Assembly: GCA_018648865.1 (NCBI GenBank)
Contig: JABGQH010000004.1
Location: 1 to 64,000 of the forward strand
From: Candidatus Peregrinibacteria bacterium
Lineage (GTDB): Bacteria > Patescibacteriota > Gracilibacteria > Peribacterales > Peribacteraceae
Length of the DNA stretch: 64,000 nt
Reading direction: 5' to 3'
Of the stretch, positions 28,242 through 37,009 are shown in pieces (the stretch's first letter is position 1; every line of letters begins with the position of its first letter). Below the pieces are notes generated by a model. The model did no database searches. It was given only the letters and a program-made list of their open reading frames with translations, and was not told the origin of the DNA. The translations under genes were made by a program, and so were the position numbers.

Positions 28242-28517
28242 ATGGCGACGATGCAAAAGGCTAAGAAGGAATCGGCACTCGTAATATCATTACGAGCAAT
28301 GTTTGAAAGTAATAATTCTAATGAGAGGCAAGGAGCTCTCTCCAGAACGGCGGGATTACTTAATAGGTACTCATCCCACGCCGAGAACACAAGAATTCTA
28401 GTAGGCCTAGTCTGGTGCTACGAAGAAGACTTTACTCAAGAGGAAATTGAAAAACATTTCCAAAAGCATCTTACGTTCTATGCAAAAAGGGCAATCGAAA
28501 ACGTCAAAAAATCATAA
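28242..28517 (+). CDS. Small hypothetical protein
   Basis: SD-like aaggag upstream; terminator immediately downstream. Confidence 0.65.
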   Translation: MATMQKAKKESALVISLRAMFESNNSNERQGALSRTAGLLNRYSSHAENTRILVGLVWCYEEDFTQEEIEKHFQKHLTFYAKRAIENVKKS

Positions 28518-28538
28518 ATGGTGTACAGAGCAGAAATA

Positions 28539-28561
28539 GCTGTCGTGACTTTCACGGCAGC
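28539..28561 (+). terminator. Rho-independent terminator
   Basis: gctgtcgtgactttcacggcagc followed by ttttttat. Confidence 0.88.
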
Positions 28562-28570
28562 TTTTTTATA

Positions 28571-30100
28571 TTACTTATTCAACCAATCTCTAAATGCTTT
28601 TAACGAAAGTGAGTATGGAAGTTGGTTTCCATTTTTTACAATATCAAATACACGATCACTTAAGGCGCTATAAGAGAAATTAAAAGTATCGTCACCTTTA
28701 GTTGTGCTAAATATTATTCCATTAACTTTGGCAGTACCTTCGTCTGTTACAGATATAGATGTTTTAACTGTGAATACAGCATTCATGTTTTCTAATACAG
28801 AAATCATCTTCGCTCTAACTAACTGCTTATCTTCTGCTGTTAAGGCAGGTTCATCTTGATCTGACTCCCCTTCTAAGACTTCTTCTGTAGTTACTTGAGC
28901 AGGTTCTTCGAAAATAGTTGAGTCCACGCGATTAAGTGATTTTAAGGATTCAATCTTGTTACTTATGTCCTCTGGCAAATTAATTGGCAATGCATCCTGT
29001 AAGCCTTGTAGCGCGCTGGCCCAGCGCCGAGCGCGCTCTGGATATCCATTGTCTTCTGACCAATGAATATGCACATAAGTTAGATCCACTAACTCTTTAA
29101 GGTATCTTAGAGGGTTTGGGATTGATAATACGTATGAACTTACCTCTTCTGCCCATCTAGCAACTGCTAGCTCGCTAGTAGCCTGTGGTAATACATCAGA
29201 CACAGGTAAAGCTGCTAATTTTATAGCTAAACTCTCACTGTCCATATCCTCATCAATTAAAATCCAAATTGAATCACGATAACGTGAATGTAGTGGATAA
29301 AGGATCGCAGCATTTGGATCTAATGTAATTCTCTTTAGTAAAAGCGGAGCAACTGGTGATCCACTTGGGAGTGATGAAAGGATTAATGAGAGATCATTAA
29401 TTTTAAATTCATTATAATTTAAAGATGATTCTACAGAAGCAGTATCTGAAAGTTCCGAATACTCAATAAGTTGAACTAATTGATCTGCCATTCGTGACTG
29501 CTCAATTGACTGCCTAGACGCAGGCAATCTAAATACTGAGAGTTTAATCCAAGATGGAACTCTGCTTAGATCAGATTCAGAAGGCAACATTTCATTATAA
29601 GAAATATCTGGGAACTCAGAGAGGCTTTTTAATTTCTCCTCTAAGAACCTGTTTGGGATAGTGTGTAATTCCCTATCCTTAAACCATTTATCTGCTCCTG
29701 TTTCTTCTAATACAGAAAGTAGATCATCACTTGATTTCCACTGACGATAAGCAGGAACTAATACAGACCCTGCAGGAGATTTAACCAGCACAGGTGCAGT
29801 TAGAGCTGCAACTGTTAGCTTTCCGTTCCGGAAAGAAGTATAAAAAGAACCATCTAATGCAGTTAGTCTGTAGTCCCCTACATTTATAAATTGCATTCCA
29901 ACAACTCGAGTTAAAAACGCACCATCCGTGCAGGTAATTAAATCTTCTTTAAGACAACCATCTCCACTATCTACTAAAACATCAACCCCATTAGAAATTG
30001 ATGTAATCGCATCTACTTGAGTATTATTATTAATTAAAGAAGCAGATAATTTTGCTGGATCATTTATTAAAAACGTAGCAGTAATTACAAACAAAAACAT
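28571..30100 (-). CDS. Hypothetical membrane-anchored protein, FecR-like N-terminal region
   Basis: N-terminal TM; GDYRLTALDGSFYTSFRNGKLTVAALTAPVLVKSPAGSVLVPAYRQ resembles FecR-type beta segments. Confidence 0.55.
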   Translation of the reverse strand: MFLFVITATFLINDPAKLSASLINNNTQVDAITSISNGVDVLVDSGDGCLKEDLITCTDGAFLTRVVGMQFINVGDYRLTALDGSFYTSFRNGKLTVAALTAPVLVKSPAGSVLVPAYRQWKSSDDLLSVLEETGADKWFKDRELHTIPNRFLEEKLKSLSEFPDISYNEMLPSESDLSRVPSWIKLSVFRLPASRQSIEQSRMADQLVQLIEYSELSDTASVESSLNYNEFKINDLSLILSSLPSGSPVAPLLLKRITLDPNAAILYPLHSRYRDSIWILIDEDMDSESLAIKLAALPVSDVLPQATSELAVARWAEEVSSYVLSIPNPLRYLKELVDLTYVHIHWSEDNGYPERARRWASALQGLQDALPINLPEDISNKIESLKSLNRVDSTIFEEPAQVTTEEVLEGESDQDEPALTAEDKQLVRAKMISVLENMNAVFTVKTSISVTDEGTAKVNGIIFSTTKGDDTFNFSYSALSDRVFDIVKNGNQLPYSLSLKAFRDWLNK

Positions 30101-30201
30101 AGGTGCGATGACATAGTGCCTGTGGTAATGTTTTTGGCTATGAATCCAGTAATAATAGCAAATTTTAGGCTTTTTATCAATTGTCGTATACTTTAACTAG
30201 T

Positions 30202-30690
30202 ATGCGAATACTTGGAATAGATCCAGGACTGGCCACAATTGGTATTGGAGTCGTTGAAACAGAGAATTATGTAGATTTCTTGGCTATTGAATGGCTAACA
30301 ATAGTAACAGAAGCAAAAAAAGATCTAGCAGAAAGATTAGTGGAGATTAGAAAAGATCTACATGAATATGTCGTGCAAGCAAAACCTGATTTATGTGTAG
30401 TAGAAAAACTATTTTTTACGTCTAATGTAAAAACAGGAATAGATGTTTCTCATGCACGGGGAGTAATAATGGAAACTATTGGATCTATGGGAATTCCTTT
30501 AATTGAGGTTACTCCGTCTGAACTAAAGTCTGGAATAACAGGAGACGGCAAAGCAGACAAAAAACAGATACAAGAAATGTTACTCCATATACTTAAGCTA
30601 GAGGAAACACCAAAGCCAGACGATGCTGCAGATGCCTTAGCCTTAGCCATATTTGGCGGCTTGCATCCACAAGAATGTCATATCTGTTAA
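30202..30690 (+). CDS. ruvC: Crossover junction endodeoxyribonuclease RuvC
   Basis: MRILGIDPGLATIGIGVVE, VVEKLFF, DDAADALALAIFG; start at 30202 (ORF from 30181). Confidence 0.96.
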   Translation: MRILGIDPGLATIGIGVVETENYVDFLAIEWLTIVTEAKKDLAERLVEIRKDLHEYVVQAKPDLCVVEKLFFTSNVKTGIDVSHARGVIMETIGSMGIPLIEVTPSELKSGITGDGKADKKQIQEMLLHILKLEETPKPDDAADALALAIFGGLHPQECHIC

Positions 30691-31833
30691 TTAAGCCTTT
30701 ATAGTTTCTTTTAATTCTGGCTTTTGATCATTCATTAGAACTTTGCCTCCCTTTTCGACTTTCATGCAGTTAATATTTTCTATTCCATGTGGGATTTTTG
30801 TAGTTGTCATAAATACCTGATACCCACGTAAAGATTGTAATAAACATTTTTGATGACTGTCATCTAATTCAGAAAATACATCGTCTAATAATATTAGAGG
30901 CTTTTCTCCACACCTGAGCTCCAAATAAGAAACCTGTAATAGCAATAGTGCCAATAGTGATGTGCGTTGCTGTCCACGGGAAGCAAATGTATCTACAGAT
31001 CTACCATCTACTAGAACATGCCAATCCTCACGATGTGGACCAACAGAAGTAGATTGCAATATGCAATCACGCTTCCTGTTGTTCAGCAGGATCAGCCTAT
31101 ATTCAAGCCTGAGCTCTGCCTCGTTGGTCGCTTCACCCTTTCTGGCATATGAAAGTTTAATATCTGACCAAGTTTTTTCGCCCAGTGATCGCATTTCTTC
31201 TGGGAATGTGAGCTGAAGAGTTCCGATTAGCTCTAGCCTAGCAATAGTTATAGGTGCTGCTAAAAGTGCAAGCTGGTCGTCCCAAAGATCAAGTTCTGAA
31301 TCTTGTGCTTTGCCTTCTGCGATACGTTTTAGTAGTGAGTTTCTCTGCTTAAGAACTTTTTGGTACTGAAGAATTTGGGATAAATACTCAGGAGAAACCT
31401 GTGATAATAAACGATCTAGAAACTTTCGTCTTTGTGCTGGTGCGCCTGTGAACAGCTGCAAATCTTGAGGTAGAAATACAACCGTAGGAAATAATCCAAT
31501 CATATGTTCTACGGATACTTTCACATCATTTTCGAAACATGCTTTTTGAATACGTGGTTCCTGTTGGCTCACAACCTCTAATTGTTTTTCCTCTCCTGAA
31601 TCTGCTTTTACCGCTCCACGGATTCTATAATGTCCTTTGCCCCAATTAACAAGATCCTTCTCATCTGCTCCTATGCATGATCTGAGTAGAGATAAGATGG
31701 AAATAGACTCCAATATATTTGTTTTTCCTGCACCGTTTTCCCCAACAAAAATACATATATCATCTTTAGAGAAATTTAGATCAAGTGAATTATAAGACCT
31801 AAAATGCTCGAGTTGCAGACAATTAATACGCAT
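30691..31833 (-). CDS. recF: DNA replication and repair protein RecF
   Basis: HFRSYNSLDLNFSKDDICIFVGENGAGKTNILESI, SRGQQRT, LILLDDVFSELD. Confidence 0.96.
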   Translation of the reverse strand: MRINCLQLEHFRSYNSLDLNFSKDDICIFVGENGAGKTNILESISILSLLRSCIGADEKDLVNWGKGHYRIRGAVKADSGEEKQLEVVSQQEPRIQKACFENDVKVSVEHMIGLFPTVVFLPQDLQLFTGAPAQRRKFLDRLLSQVSPEYLSQILQYQKVLKQRNSLLKRIAEGKAQDSELDLWDDQLALLAAPITIARLELIGTLQLTFPEEMRSLGEKTWSDIKLSYARKGEATNEAELRLEYRLILLNNRKRDCILQSTSVGPHREDWHVLVDGRSVDTFASRGQQRTSLLALLLLQVSYLELRCGEKPLILLDDVFSELDDSHQKCLLQSLRGYQVFMTTTKIPHGIENINCMKVEKGGKVLMNDQKPELKETIKA

Positions 31834-31890
31834 ATGATCATTATAGTAACAATCAGGAAGTTTTAGTAATCAATAATCGACATATGTCGA

Positions 31891-32340
31891 TTATTGCACT
31901 CTTCCCGCTATTAATTTATCTACTATTTCTCTGTACTCCTTTCTTTTTATGTATTTATTTACATTTTTTAAATCTGCCCAAACATAATCATTAATTTCTA
32001 CGTTATCAACATGCACAGAATCTGGATCAGAGATTAACTCTGAATAAACAAAATGAATCTGCTGCCCACAAACATTATCTGGCCTAAACCTACGATATGA
32101 ATTTGGAAAATGGTACTGATACATAACAGAGCTTTTTTTTATAACTGATGCATCCAAATCTGTCTCTTCCTTCAACTCTCTTATTGCAGCTTCTTCTACA
32201 CTCTCCCCCTCTTCTACGCCCCCTTGAGGTAATTGCCATGCATCCTTCTTTCTAGGCTTATGAACAAGCAAAACTTGCAACTGACCATCTACCAATCGGA
32301 AGATAACTGCAGAAGCACATTGGCGATAAACATCTTTCAT
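31891..32340 (-). CDS. NUDIX hydrolase (RppH-like)
   Basis: NUDIX box GGVEEGESVEEAAIRELKEETDL. Confidence 0.93.
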   Translation of the reverse strand: MKDVYRQCASAVIFRLVDGQLQVLLVHKPRKKDAWQLPQGGVEEGESVEEAAIRELKEETDLDASVIKKSSVMYQYHFPNSYRRFRPDNVCGQQIHFVYSELISDPDSVHVDNVEINDYVWADLKNVNKYIKRKEYREIVDKLIAGRVQ

Positions 32341-32346
32341 ATATAC

Positions 32347-33249
32347 CTATACTAGATCAGCAGGAGGGCAGGGTACAGGTGGCTTTCTAACTATAAGATA
32401 AACACCAACTAAACTTAGAATGAATCCAATAAACTGGTAAGAAGAAGGTACTTCCTTTAAAAGGAAATACGCAAAAACCAAACTAAATGCGGATGCAGAA
32501 GATGCGACATATGTAACTATTCCAATTGGAAGTATCCTAAGGCCGATATACCAACAGATTTTTGAAATTGTAAGAACTAATATCCCATAAGAGAATAACA
32601 ATAAATAATTATTTGCATCCATAGATGCTATTACAGAAATTGGATCTTCTAGTAAAAAACTAAGTGGAATAAATATACAAACCCCAAATGAGTAACGTAA
32701 GAACAAAACAGTTGTAGAAGATGCCATTTGAAGTGCTTTTTTCGCAAAAATATTTGCGACAGGAAACAAGAATCCAGCCGAAAGAATAATTACGTCTCCT
32801 ATATTTAGTGAAATACTTCCATTAAACAGGACCGCAACCGCTCCTAGCAACACAAGAAGCGCCCCTATCATCTGAACAATGTGCAAATCCTCTTTTAGTA
32901 GAAAGGCAGATAGTAAAAATGCAAATACCATTTCTGTTTTTAAAAGCAGCGCTGTATTAATTCCAGTAGTTGATTTACTACCAATCATAATTAATACAAA
33001 TCCAGAAAGTACAATAGAGGCAACAATCGCAGAATATAAAAATACCTTGAAAGGAATATGCACTCTATAAGAACCAGAAAGTATAAAATATGCACCAAAT
33101 CCAAAAAATGCTATAAGCACGGCAAACGCTACAAAAAATATAGGAGGAAATGAATCCGATGCCATAACGGCAAAAATAGGGAATAAACCCTCTATAATCG
33201 GAGTAACAAGTACAAACAACATGCCTGTTCTTTCATTCCGAACAACCAT
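32347..33249 (-). CDS. EamA/DMT family transporter
   Basis: Ten TM-like segments in two EamA repeats. Confidence 0.85.
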   Translation of the reverse strand: MVVRNERTGMLFVLVTPIIEGLFPIFAVMASDSFPPIFFVAFAVLIAFFGFGAYFILSGSYRVHIPFKVFLYSAIVASIVLSGFVLIMIGSKSTTGINTALLLKTEMVFAFLLSAFLLKEDLHIVQMIGALLVLLGAVAVLFNGSISLNIGDVIILSAGFLFPVANIFAKKALQMASSTTVLFLRYSFGVCIFIPLSFLLEDPISVIASMDANNYLLLFSYGILVLTISKICWYIGLRILPIGIVTYVASSASAFSLVFAYFLLKEVPSSYQFIGFILSLVGVYLIVRKPPVPCPPADLV

Positions 33250-33273
33250 AATGAAACTTAAGAGAATATATTA

Positions 33274-33465
33274 CTATGAATGACGCTCTTCTTTGATTTT
33301 TACTTTAACTATCTTTCTAACACGAGGGCTGTATTTCTTTAGTTTCTTTGCATGTTCTTTAAAAGAAACTCCTTTCTTATCCTGTTTATGTAAACGAATT
33401 GTACCTAAACGGGCTCCCGTTTCGGTGCAAAACATTCCAAATACTGTACGTTTTCCTCTAGGCAT
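33274..33465 (-). CDS. rpmG: Ribosomal protein bL33-like
   Basis: FCTETGARLGTIRLHKQ...KKLKKYSPRVRKIVKVK matches L33 pattern. Confidence 0.7.
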   Translation of the reverse strand: MPRGKRTVFGMFCTETGARLGTIRLHKQDKKGVSFKEHAKKLKKYSPRVRKIVKVKIKEERHS

Positions 33466-33548
33466 AACGCAGAGAGTTTAGAGATTCTGGGATTCTGTGC
33501 AAGGTTTTTATTGTTTATTTGAGGAATATGCGTCCTTTGTTCTTATTT

Positions 33549-34490
33549 TTATCCCATTGCTCCTGAATGCTCTGCTCCTGCTTGCAAATAGCTAAATACG
33601 CTATTTGCTGCGATTGCACCCTCTCCAGCAGCTGTTGCGAACTGAGCAAAGTGGTTACTACCTCCTGTTACATCCCCTGCTCCAAATATGCCAGTAACAG
33701 TAGTACTCATGTCTGGATTCACCTTTAAATGCTTCCTTTCATCTAGTTCACAACCAAGTTTTTCTGCCAAACTAGTAGCTGGAGTTGATCCTATTTCTAT
33801 AAATACTCCATCAACATCTAGCACATCACTTCCATTGAAAGGTTTATCTAGTTTAATTCCTGTAACTTTTTGATCCCCTTGGATTTCTAGTACATTCGTA
33901 GAAAGAACAAATTCAATATTATCTTTTTTATCTACCTCATCTACCCAAAATGGTTCTGCACGGAAAGAATCTCTTCTGTGTACCAAATAAACTTTCTCTG
34001 CAACATTTGCAGCTATTGCCGCACCTTCTACTGCGCTATCTCCTCCACCTAAAACTGCAACTGTTTTACCTCTGTAAAAGAAAGCATCGCAAGTCGCACA
34101 ATATGTAACTCCTCTACCTGCTAACTCATCTTCTCCTGGAGCACCCAAGTGACGCTTATTTGATCCTGTTGCAATTATCACGGATCTGGCTTCTACTGTT
34201 TCCCCACTTTGGAGTACTAAACTATGTCCATTATCAATTTTATTAATAGATTCTACCCGAGCTAATTGATGCTTAACGTTTTCAAAACTAACAGCATGAG
34301 CTTTGAATCTTTCCATAAGGTCTGGCCCCTTTACCTCCATGTCACCAGGCCAGTTACCAACTTCTGCTGCTGTAATACCCATTCCGCCTTCTTCCTCTCC
34401 TATTAAAACAGTATCTAGTTTGTATCTAGCTGTATAAATTGCAGCTGTATATGCCGCACATCCAAGTCCTATAATTGCTACGTCTTTCAT
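33549..34490 (-). CDS. trxB: Thioredoxin reductase-like FAD/NAD(P)-dependent oxidoreductase
   Basis: CATCDAFFYRGK, VLGGGDSAVEGA, GIFGAGDVTGGSNHFAQFATAAGEGAIAA; start at MKDVAIIG. Confidence 0.93.
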   Translation of the reverse strand: MKDVAIIGLGCAAYTAAIYTARYKLDTVLIGEEEGGMGITAAEVGNWPGDMEVKGPDLMERFKAHAVSFENVKHQLARVESINKIDNGHSLVLQSGETVEARSVIIATGSNKRHLGAPGEDELAGRGVTYCATCDAFFYRGKTVAVLGGGDSAVEGAAIAANVAEKVYLVHRRDSFRAEPFWVDEVDKKDNIEFVLSTNVLEIQGDQKVTGIKLDKPFNGSDVLDVDGVFIEIGSTPATSLAEKLGCELDERKHLKVNPDMSTTVTGIFGAGDVTGGSNHFAQFATAAGEGAIAANSVFSYLQAGAEHSGAMG

Positions 34491-34534
34491 GTATTTAGGA
34501 TACGGGAATAAGAATAGTTTAGAAAGGCAAAGGT

Positions 34535-34710
34535 CCAACCTTCGCCGCTTACGCGGACTACGGTTGGCAGGCAAAGGTCGAAAGTCTTACTCAAAACCCC
34601 AACCTTCGCCGCTTACGCGGACTACGGTTGGCAGGCAAAGGTCGAAAGTCTTACTCAAAACCCCAACCTTCGCCGCTTACGCGGACTACGGTTGGCAGGC
34701 AAAGGTCGAA
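34535..34710. repeat. Three tandem copies of a 64-bp palindromic repeat
   Basis: ccaaccttcgccgcttacgcggactacggttggcaggcaaaggtcgaaag... starting at 34535, 34599 and 34663. Confidence 0.95.
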
Positions 34711-34735
34711 AGTAGAAAGTAGAAAGTAGAAAAAA
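34706..34735. repeat. 7-bp tandem repeat (GAAAGTA)n
   Basis: gaaagtagaaagtagaaagtagaaaa. Confidence 0.85.
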
Positions 34736-34987
34736 TACTACTAAAAACAAATACTTCTTTGCATATTCACTACATGTTCATTTTTTGTTTTGATACAAAA
34801 AACGAACCAAAAAAGATCAAGGCAAGCGCAGACTCGTTCGTCGCATACTTGCTAGACATAAGTTTGACTCACAGAGACGAGTCATATTTTTTAGCAAAGC
34901 TAAAAAAATCTGCTCGCCATCTGTTTCGTACCATACTTGAAACTACGCAATGCTCCTTACTCAAACAAGTGCGCTTGCCATTTCATG

Positions 34988-35025
34988 CTTAAAGCTTAAG
35001 TCTCAAAGCTTATAGCTTATAGCTA
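34988..35025. repeat. 7-bp tandem repeat (GCTTATA/GCTTAAA)n
   Basis: gcttaaagcttaagtctcaaagcttatagcttatagctattt. Confidence 0.85.
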
Positions 35026-35026
35026 T

Positions 35027-36313
35027 TTAAACCCAGCCTCTAACCTTCATGGATTCAATCATTCTACTAATACCAACAACAAAAGCAGCCTTTCTGTAGG
35101 ATATATTTTCTCTTCTAACTGTGCGTCTAACTGATTTATATCCTTCTAATATCAATCTCTGCAATTCTAAATCTACACGATCAGCTGTCCATTGTTCCCC
35201 ACTCCTTCCCTGTACCCATTCGAAGTAACTAACCGTTACTCCACCTGCATTAGCTAAAACATCTGGTATAACCATTACTCCATTCTTTTCTAATATTACA
35301 TCTGCCTCGGGAGTTGTTGGACCATTTGCAAGCTCCAAGATATAACGTGCTTTGATTCTATCTGCGTTCTCTTCTGTTATTACATTATCAAGCGCAGCAG
35401 GAACTAAGATGTCGCAATCTATTTCTAGCAATTCTTCATTAGTTACAGTTTTTACTCCATCCATACTCATTCTATCTATATCACAAACTGATCCTTCGCA
35501 GTATTCCCCTGTTACAGACCCTGTCTTTTGTTTGTACTTTTGAACACGAACTGGATCAATTCCATCTGGGTTATAAATTCCTCCCTGAGAATCAGAAACA
35601 GCAACCACAGTGTAGCCATCGCTATGTAATAGATGAGCAATATGCGCTCCTGCGTTACCAAATCCTTGAACAACAACCTTCAATTCACTTGCGTCATGTG
35701 CTTCTCTGTCTGCAAGTTCTTTTAGAATAAAGAATCCGCCCTTTGCAGTTGCAGTGCCTCTACCTAGTGACCCACCAAACGATAGTGGCTTGCCAGTAAT
35801 AACATGTGGGCTAAATGTTTTTGTCTGCTTCTCATACTCGTCTCTCATCCAAGCCATAATATCTGGATTAGTATTTACATCTGGAGCTGGACAATCGATA
35901 TCTGGACCAATGTTATCTTTAAATGCATTTACATATGCACGAGCGATACTCTGTACTTCATTTTTAGAAAGCTTCTTTGGATTACATTGAACTCCACCTT
36001 TTGCTCCTCCAAATGGAATGTTTACAACTGCAGTCTTTATTGCCATCAAGGCAGCCAAAGCCTTTACCTCATTCTCATCTGCCTCTTCGTGGAAACGAAT
36101 ACCTCCTTTGTATGGCCCACGAGCATTATTAAATTGAACTCTAAAAGCAGGAAAAGATTTACTAGAACCATCATCCATATTAATTGTTAGTTCATTTTTA
36201 TGAATGTTTTGAGGTTCTGAAAATATTTTACGAACTTCATCTGATGCACCAAGTATAGAAAGAACATCTTCTAAGTTCTTTTGAAATCTGGTGTAAGGAG
36301 TTGATTGAGACAT
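35027..36313 (-). CDS. gdhA: Glutamate dehydrogenase (Glu/Leu/Phe/Val dehydrogenase family)
   Basis: GPYKGGIRFH, MAIKTAVVNIPFGGAKGGV, CPAPDVNTN, VQGFGNAGAH. Confidence 0.96.
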   Translation of the reverse strand: MSQSTPYTRFQKNLEDVLSILGASDEVRKIFSEPQNIHKNELTINMDDGSSKSFPAFRVQFNNARGPYKGGIRFHEEADENEVKALAALMAIKTAVVNIPFGGAKGGVQCNPKKLSKNEVQSIARAYVNAFKDNIGPDIDCPAPDVNTNPDIMAWMRDEYEKQTKTFSPHVITGKPLSFGGSLGRGTATAKGGFFILKELADREAHDASELKVVVQGFGNAGAHIAHLLHSDGYTVVAVSDSQGGIYNPDGIDPVRVQKYKQKTGSVTGEYCEGSVCDIDRMSMDGVKTVTNEELLEIDCDILVPAALDNVITEENADRIKARYILELANGPTTPEADVILEKNGVMVIPDVLANAGGVTVSYFEWVQGRSGEQWTADRVDLELQRLILEGYKSVRRTVRRENISYRKAAFVVGISRMIESMKVRGWV

Positions 36314-36345
36314 GATTTAAAGTAGAAAGGTTATTTAATAGAGAT

Positions 36346-36411
36346 TTCGATGGCTCGAGGTCGAAGACCGAGAACCATGAGGGAGTCCCACGACTGGGAC
36401 GATTCGAATGG
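36346..36411 (-). repeat. Hairpin repeat starting at the tRNA-Leu CCA end
   Basis: Minus strand ACCATTCGAATCGTCCCAGTCGTGGGACTCCCTCATGGTTCTCGG; same ACCATTCGA...TCATGGT frame as after tRNA-Ile. Confidence 0.75.
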
Positions 36412-36493
36412 TGCCGGAGGAGAGACTTGAACTCTCACTCCCGAGGGAACACGATTTTGAGTCGTGCGCGTCTACCGATTCCGCCACTCCGGC
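36409..36493 (-). tRNA. tRNA-Leu(CAA)
   Basis: GCCGGAGTGGCGGAATCGGTAGACGCGC...CTCAAAA...long variable arm...CTCCGGCACCA, 85 nt. Confidence 0.95.
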
Positions 36494-36549
36494 AATTAGG
36501 GTAAAGATGATATCAGAATGAACAAAAATCTATTAATATTTAATTATAT

Positions 36550-36617
36550 GCGCGCCTGCCTGCCGGCAGGCAAGCCTGCCTACCGAAGGTAGGTCTACCG
36601 ATTCCGCCACTCCGGCA
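36550..36617 (-). repeat. tRNA-Leu 5'-end duplicate fused to palindromic element
   Basis: Minus strand TGCCGGAGTGGCGGAATCGGTAGAC identical to the tRNA-Leu 5' end, then CTACCTTCGGTAGGCAGGCTTGCCTGCCGGCAGGCAGGCGCGC. Confidence 0.9.
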
Positions 36618-36877
36618 TTTATAGATAAGATTTGATACAAAGAACAATAATTGAGGTATTCATCCGCCGTAGTTTCTGCAGAGCAGAACGAAGGTGGACC
36701 GCCACTCTTGTCGAGCCGAAGCTCATTAGAGCGAAGGCTGACCGGCATTTATAGATAAGATTTGATACAAAGAACAATAATTGAGGTATTCATCCGTCGT
36801 AGTTTCTGCAGAGCAGAACGAAGGCGGGCCGCCACTCTTGTCGAGCCGAAGCTCGTTAGAGCGAAGGCTGACCGGCA
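36612..36877 (-). repeat. Two tandem 130-bp units containing split tRNA-Leu 5' fragments
   Basis: Units start at 36612 and 36742; minus strand GCCGG[TCAGCCTTCGCTCTAA...CTCGACAA]GAGTGGCGG followed by TCCACCTTCGTTCTGC...CTACGGCGGATG. Confidence 0.88.
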
Positions 36878-37009
36878 ATATTAATCAAATGATTTAAGAA
36901 TGAACAGTATTTAAGTTACCTGCAATATGGATAGTAATACAGAAATGGTAAGAATTAAAGAAGAGAGATTCACATATAGTTATAATTTATTGGTATGCTA
37001 GGAAAGATC

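Noticed and set aside
34535-34710. 64-bp tandem array as a CRISPR
   Set aside because: Copies are contiguous and include identical would-be spacers, so this is a simple tandem duplication.
34489-34992. ORFs 34489-34722 and 34759-34992 on plus strand
   Set aside because: They are translations of the 64-bp palindromic tandem repeat and of hairpin-rich intergenic sequence, with no start-site signal or protein-like conservation visible.
36533-36748. ORF 36533-36748 on minus strand
   Set aside because: Runs through the tRNA-Leu fragment/palindrome repeats; not credible as a protein.
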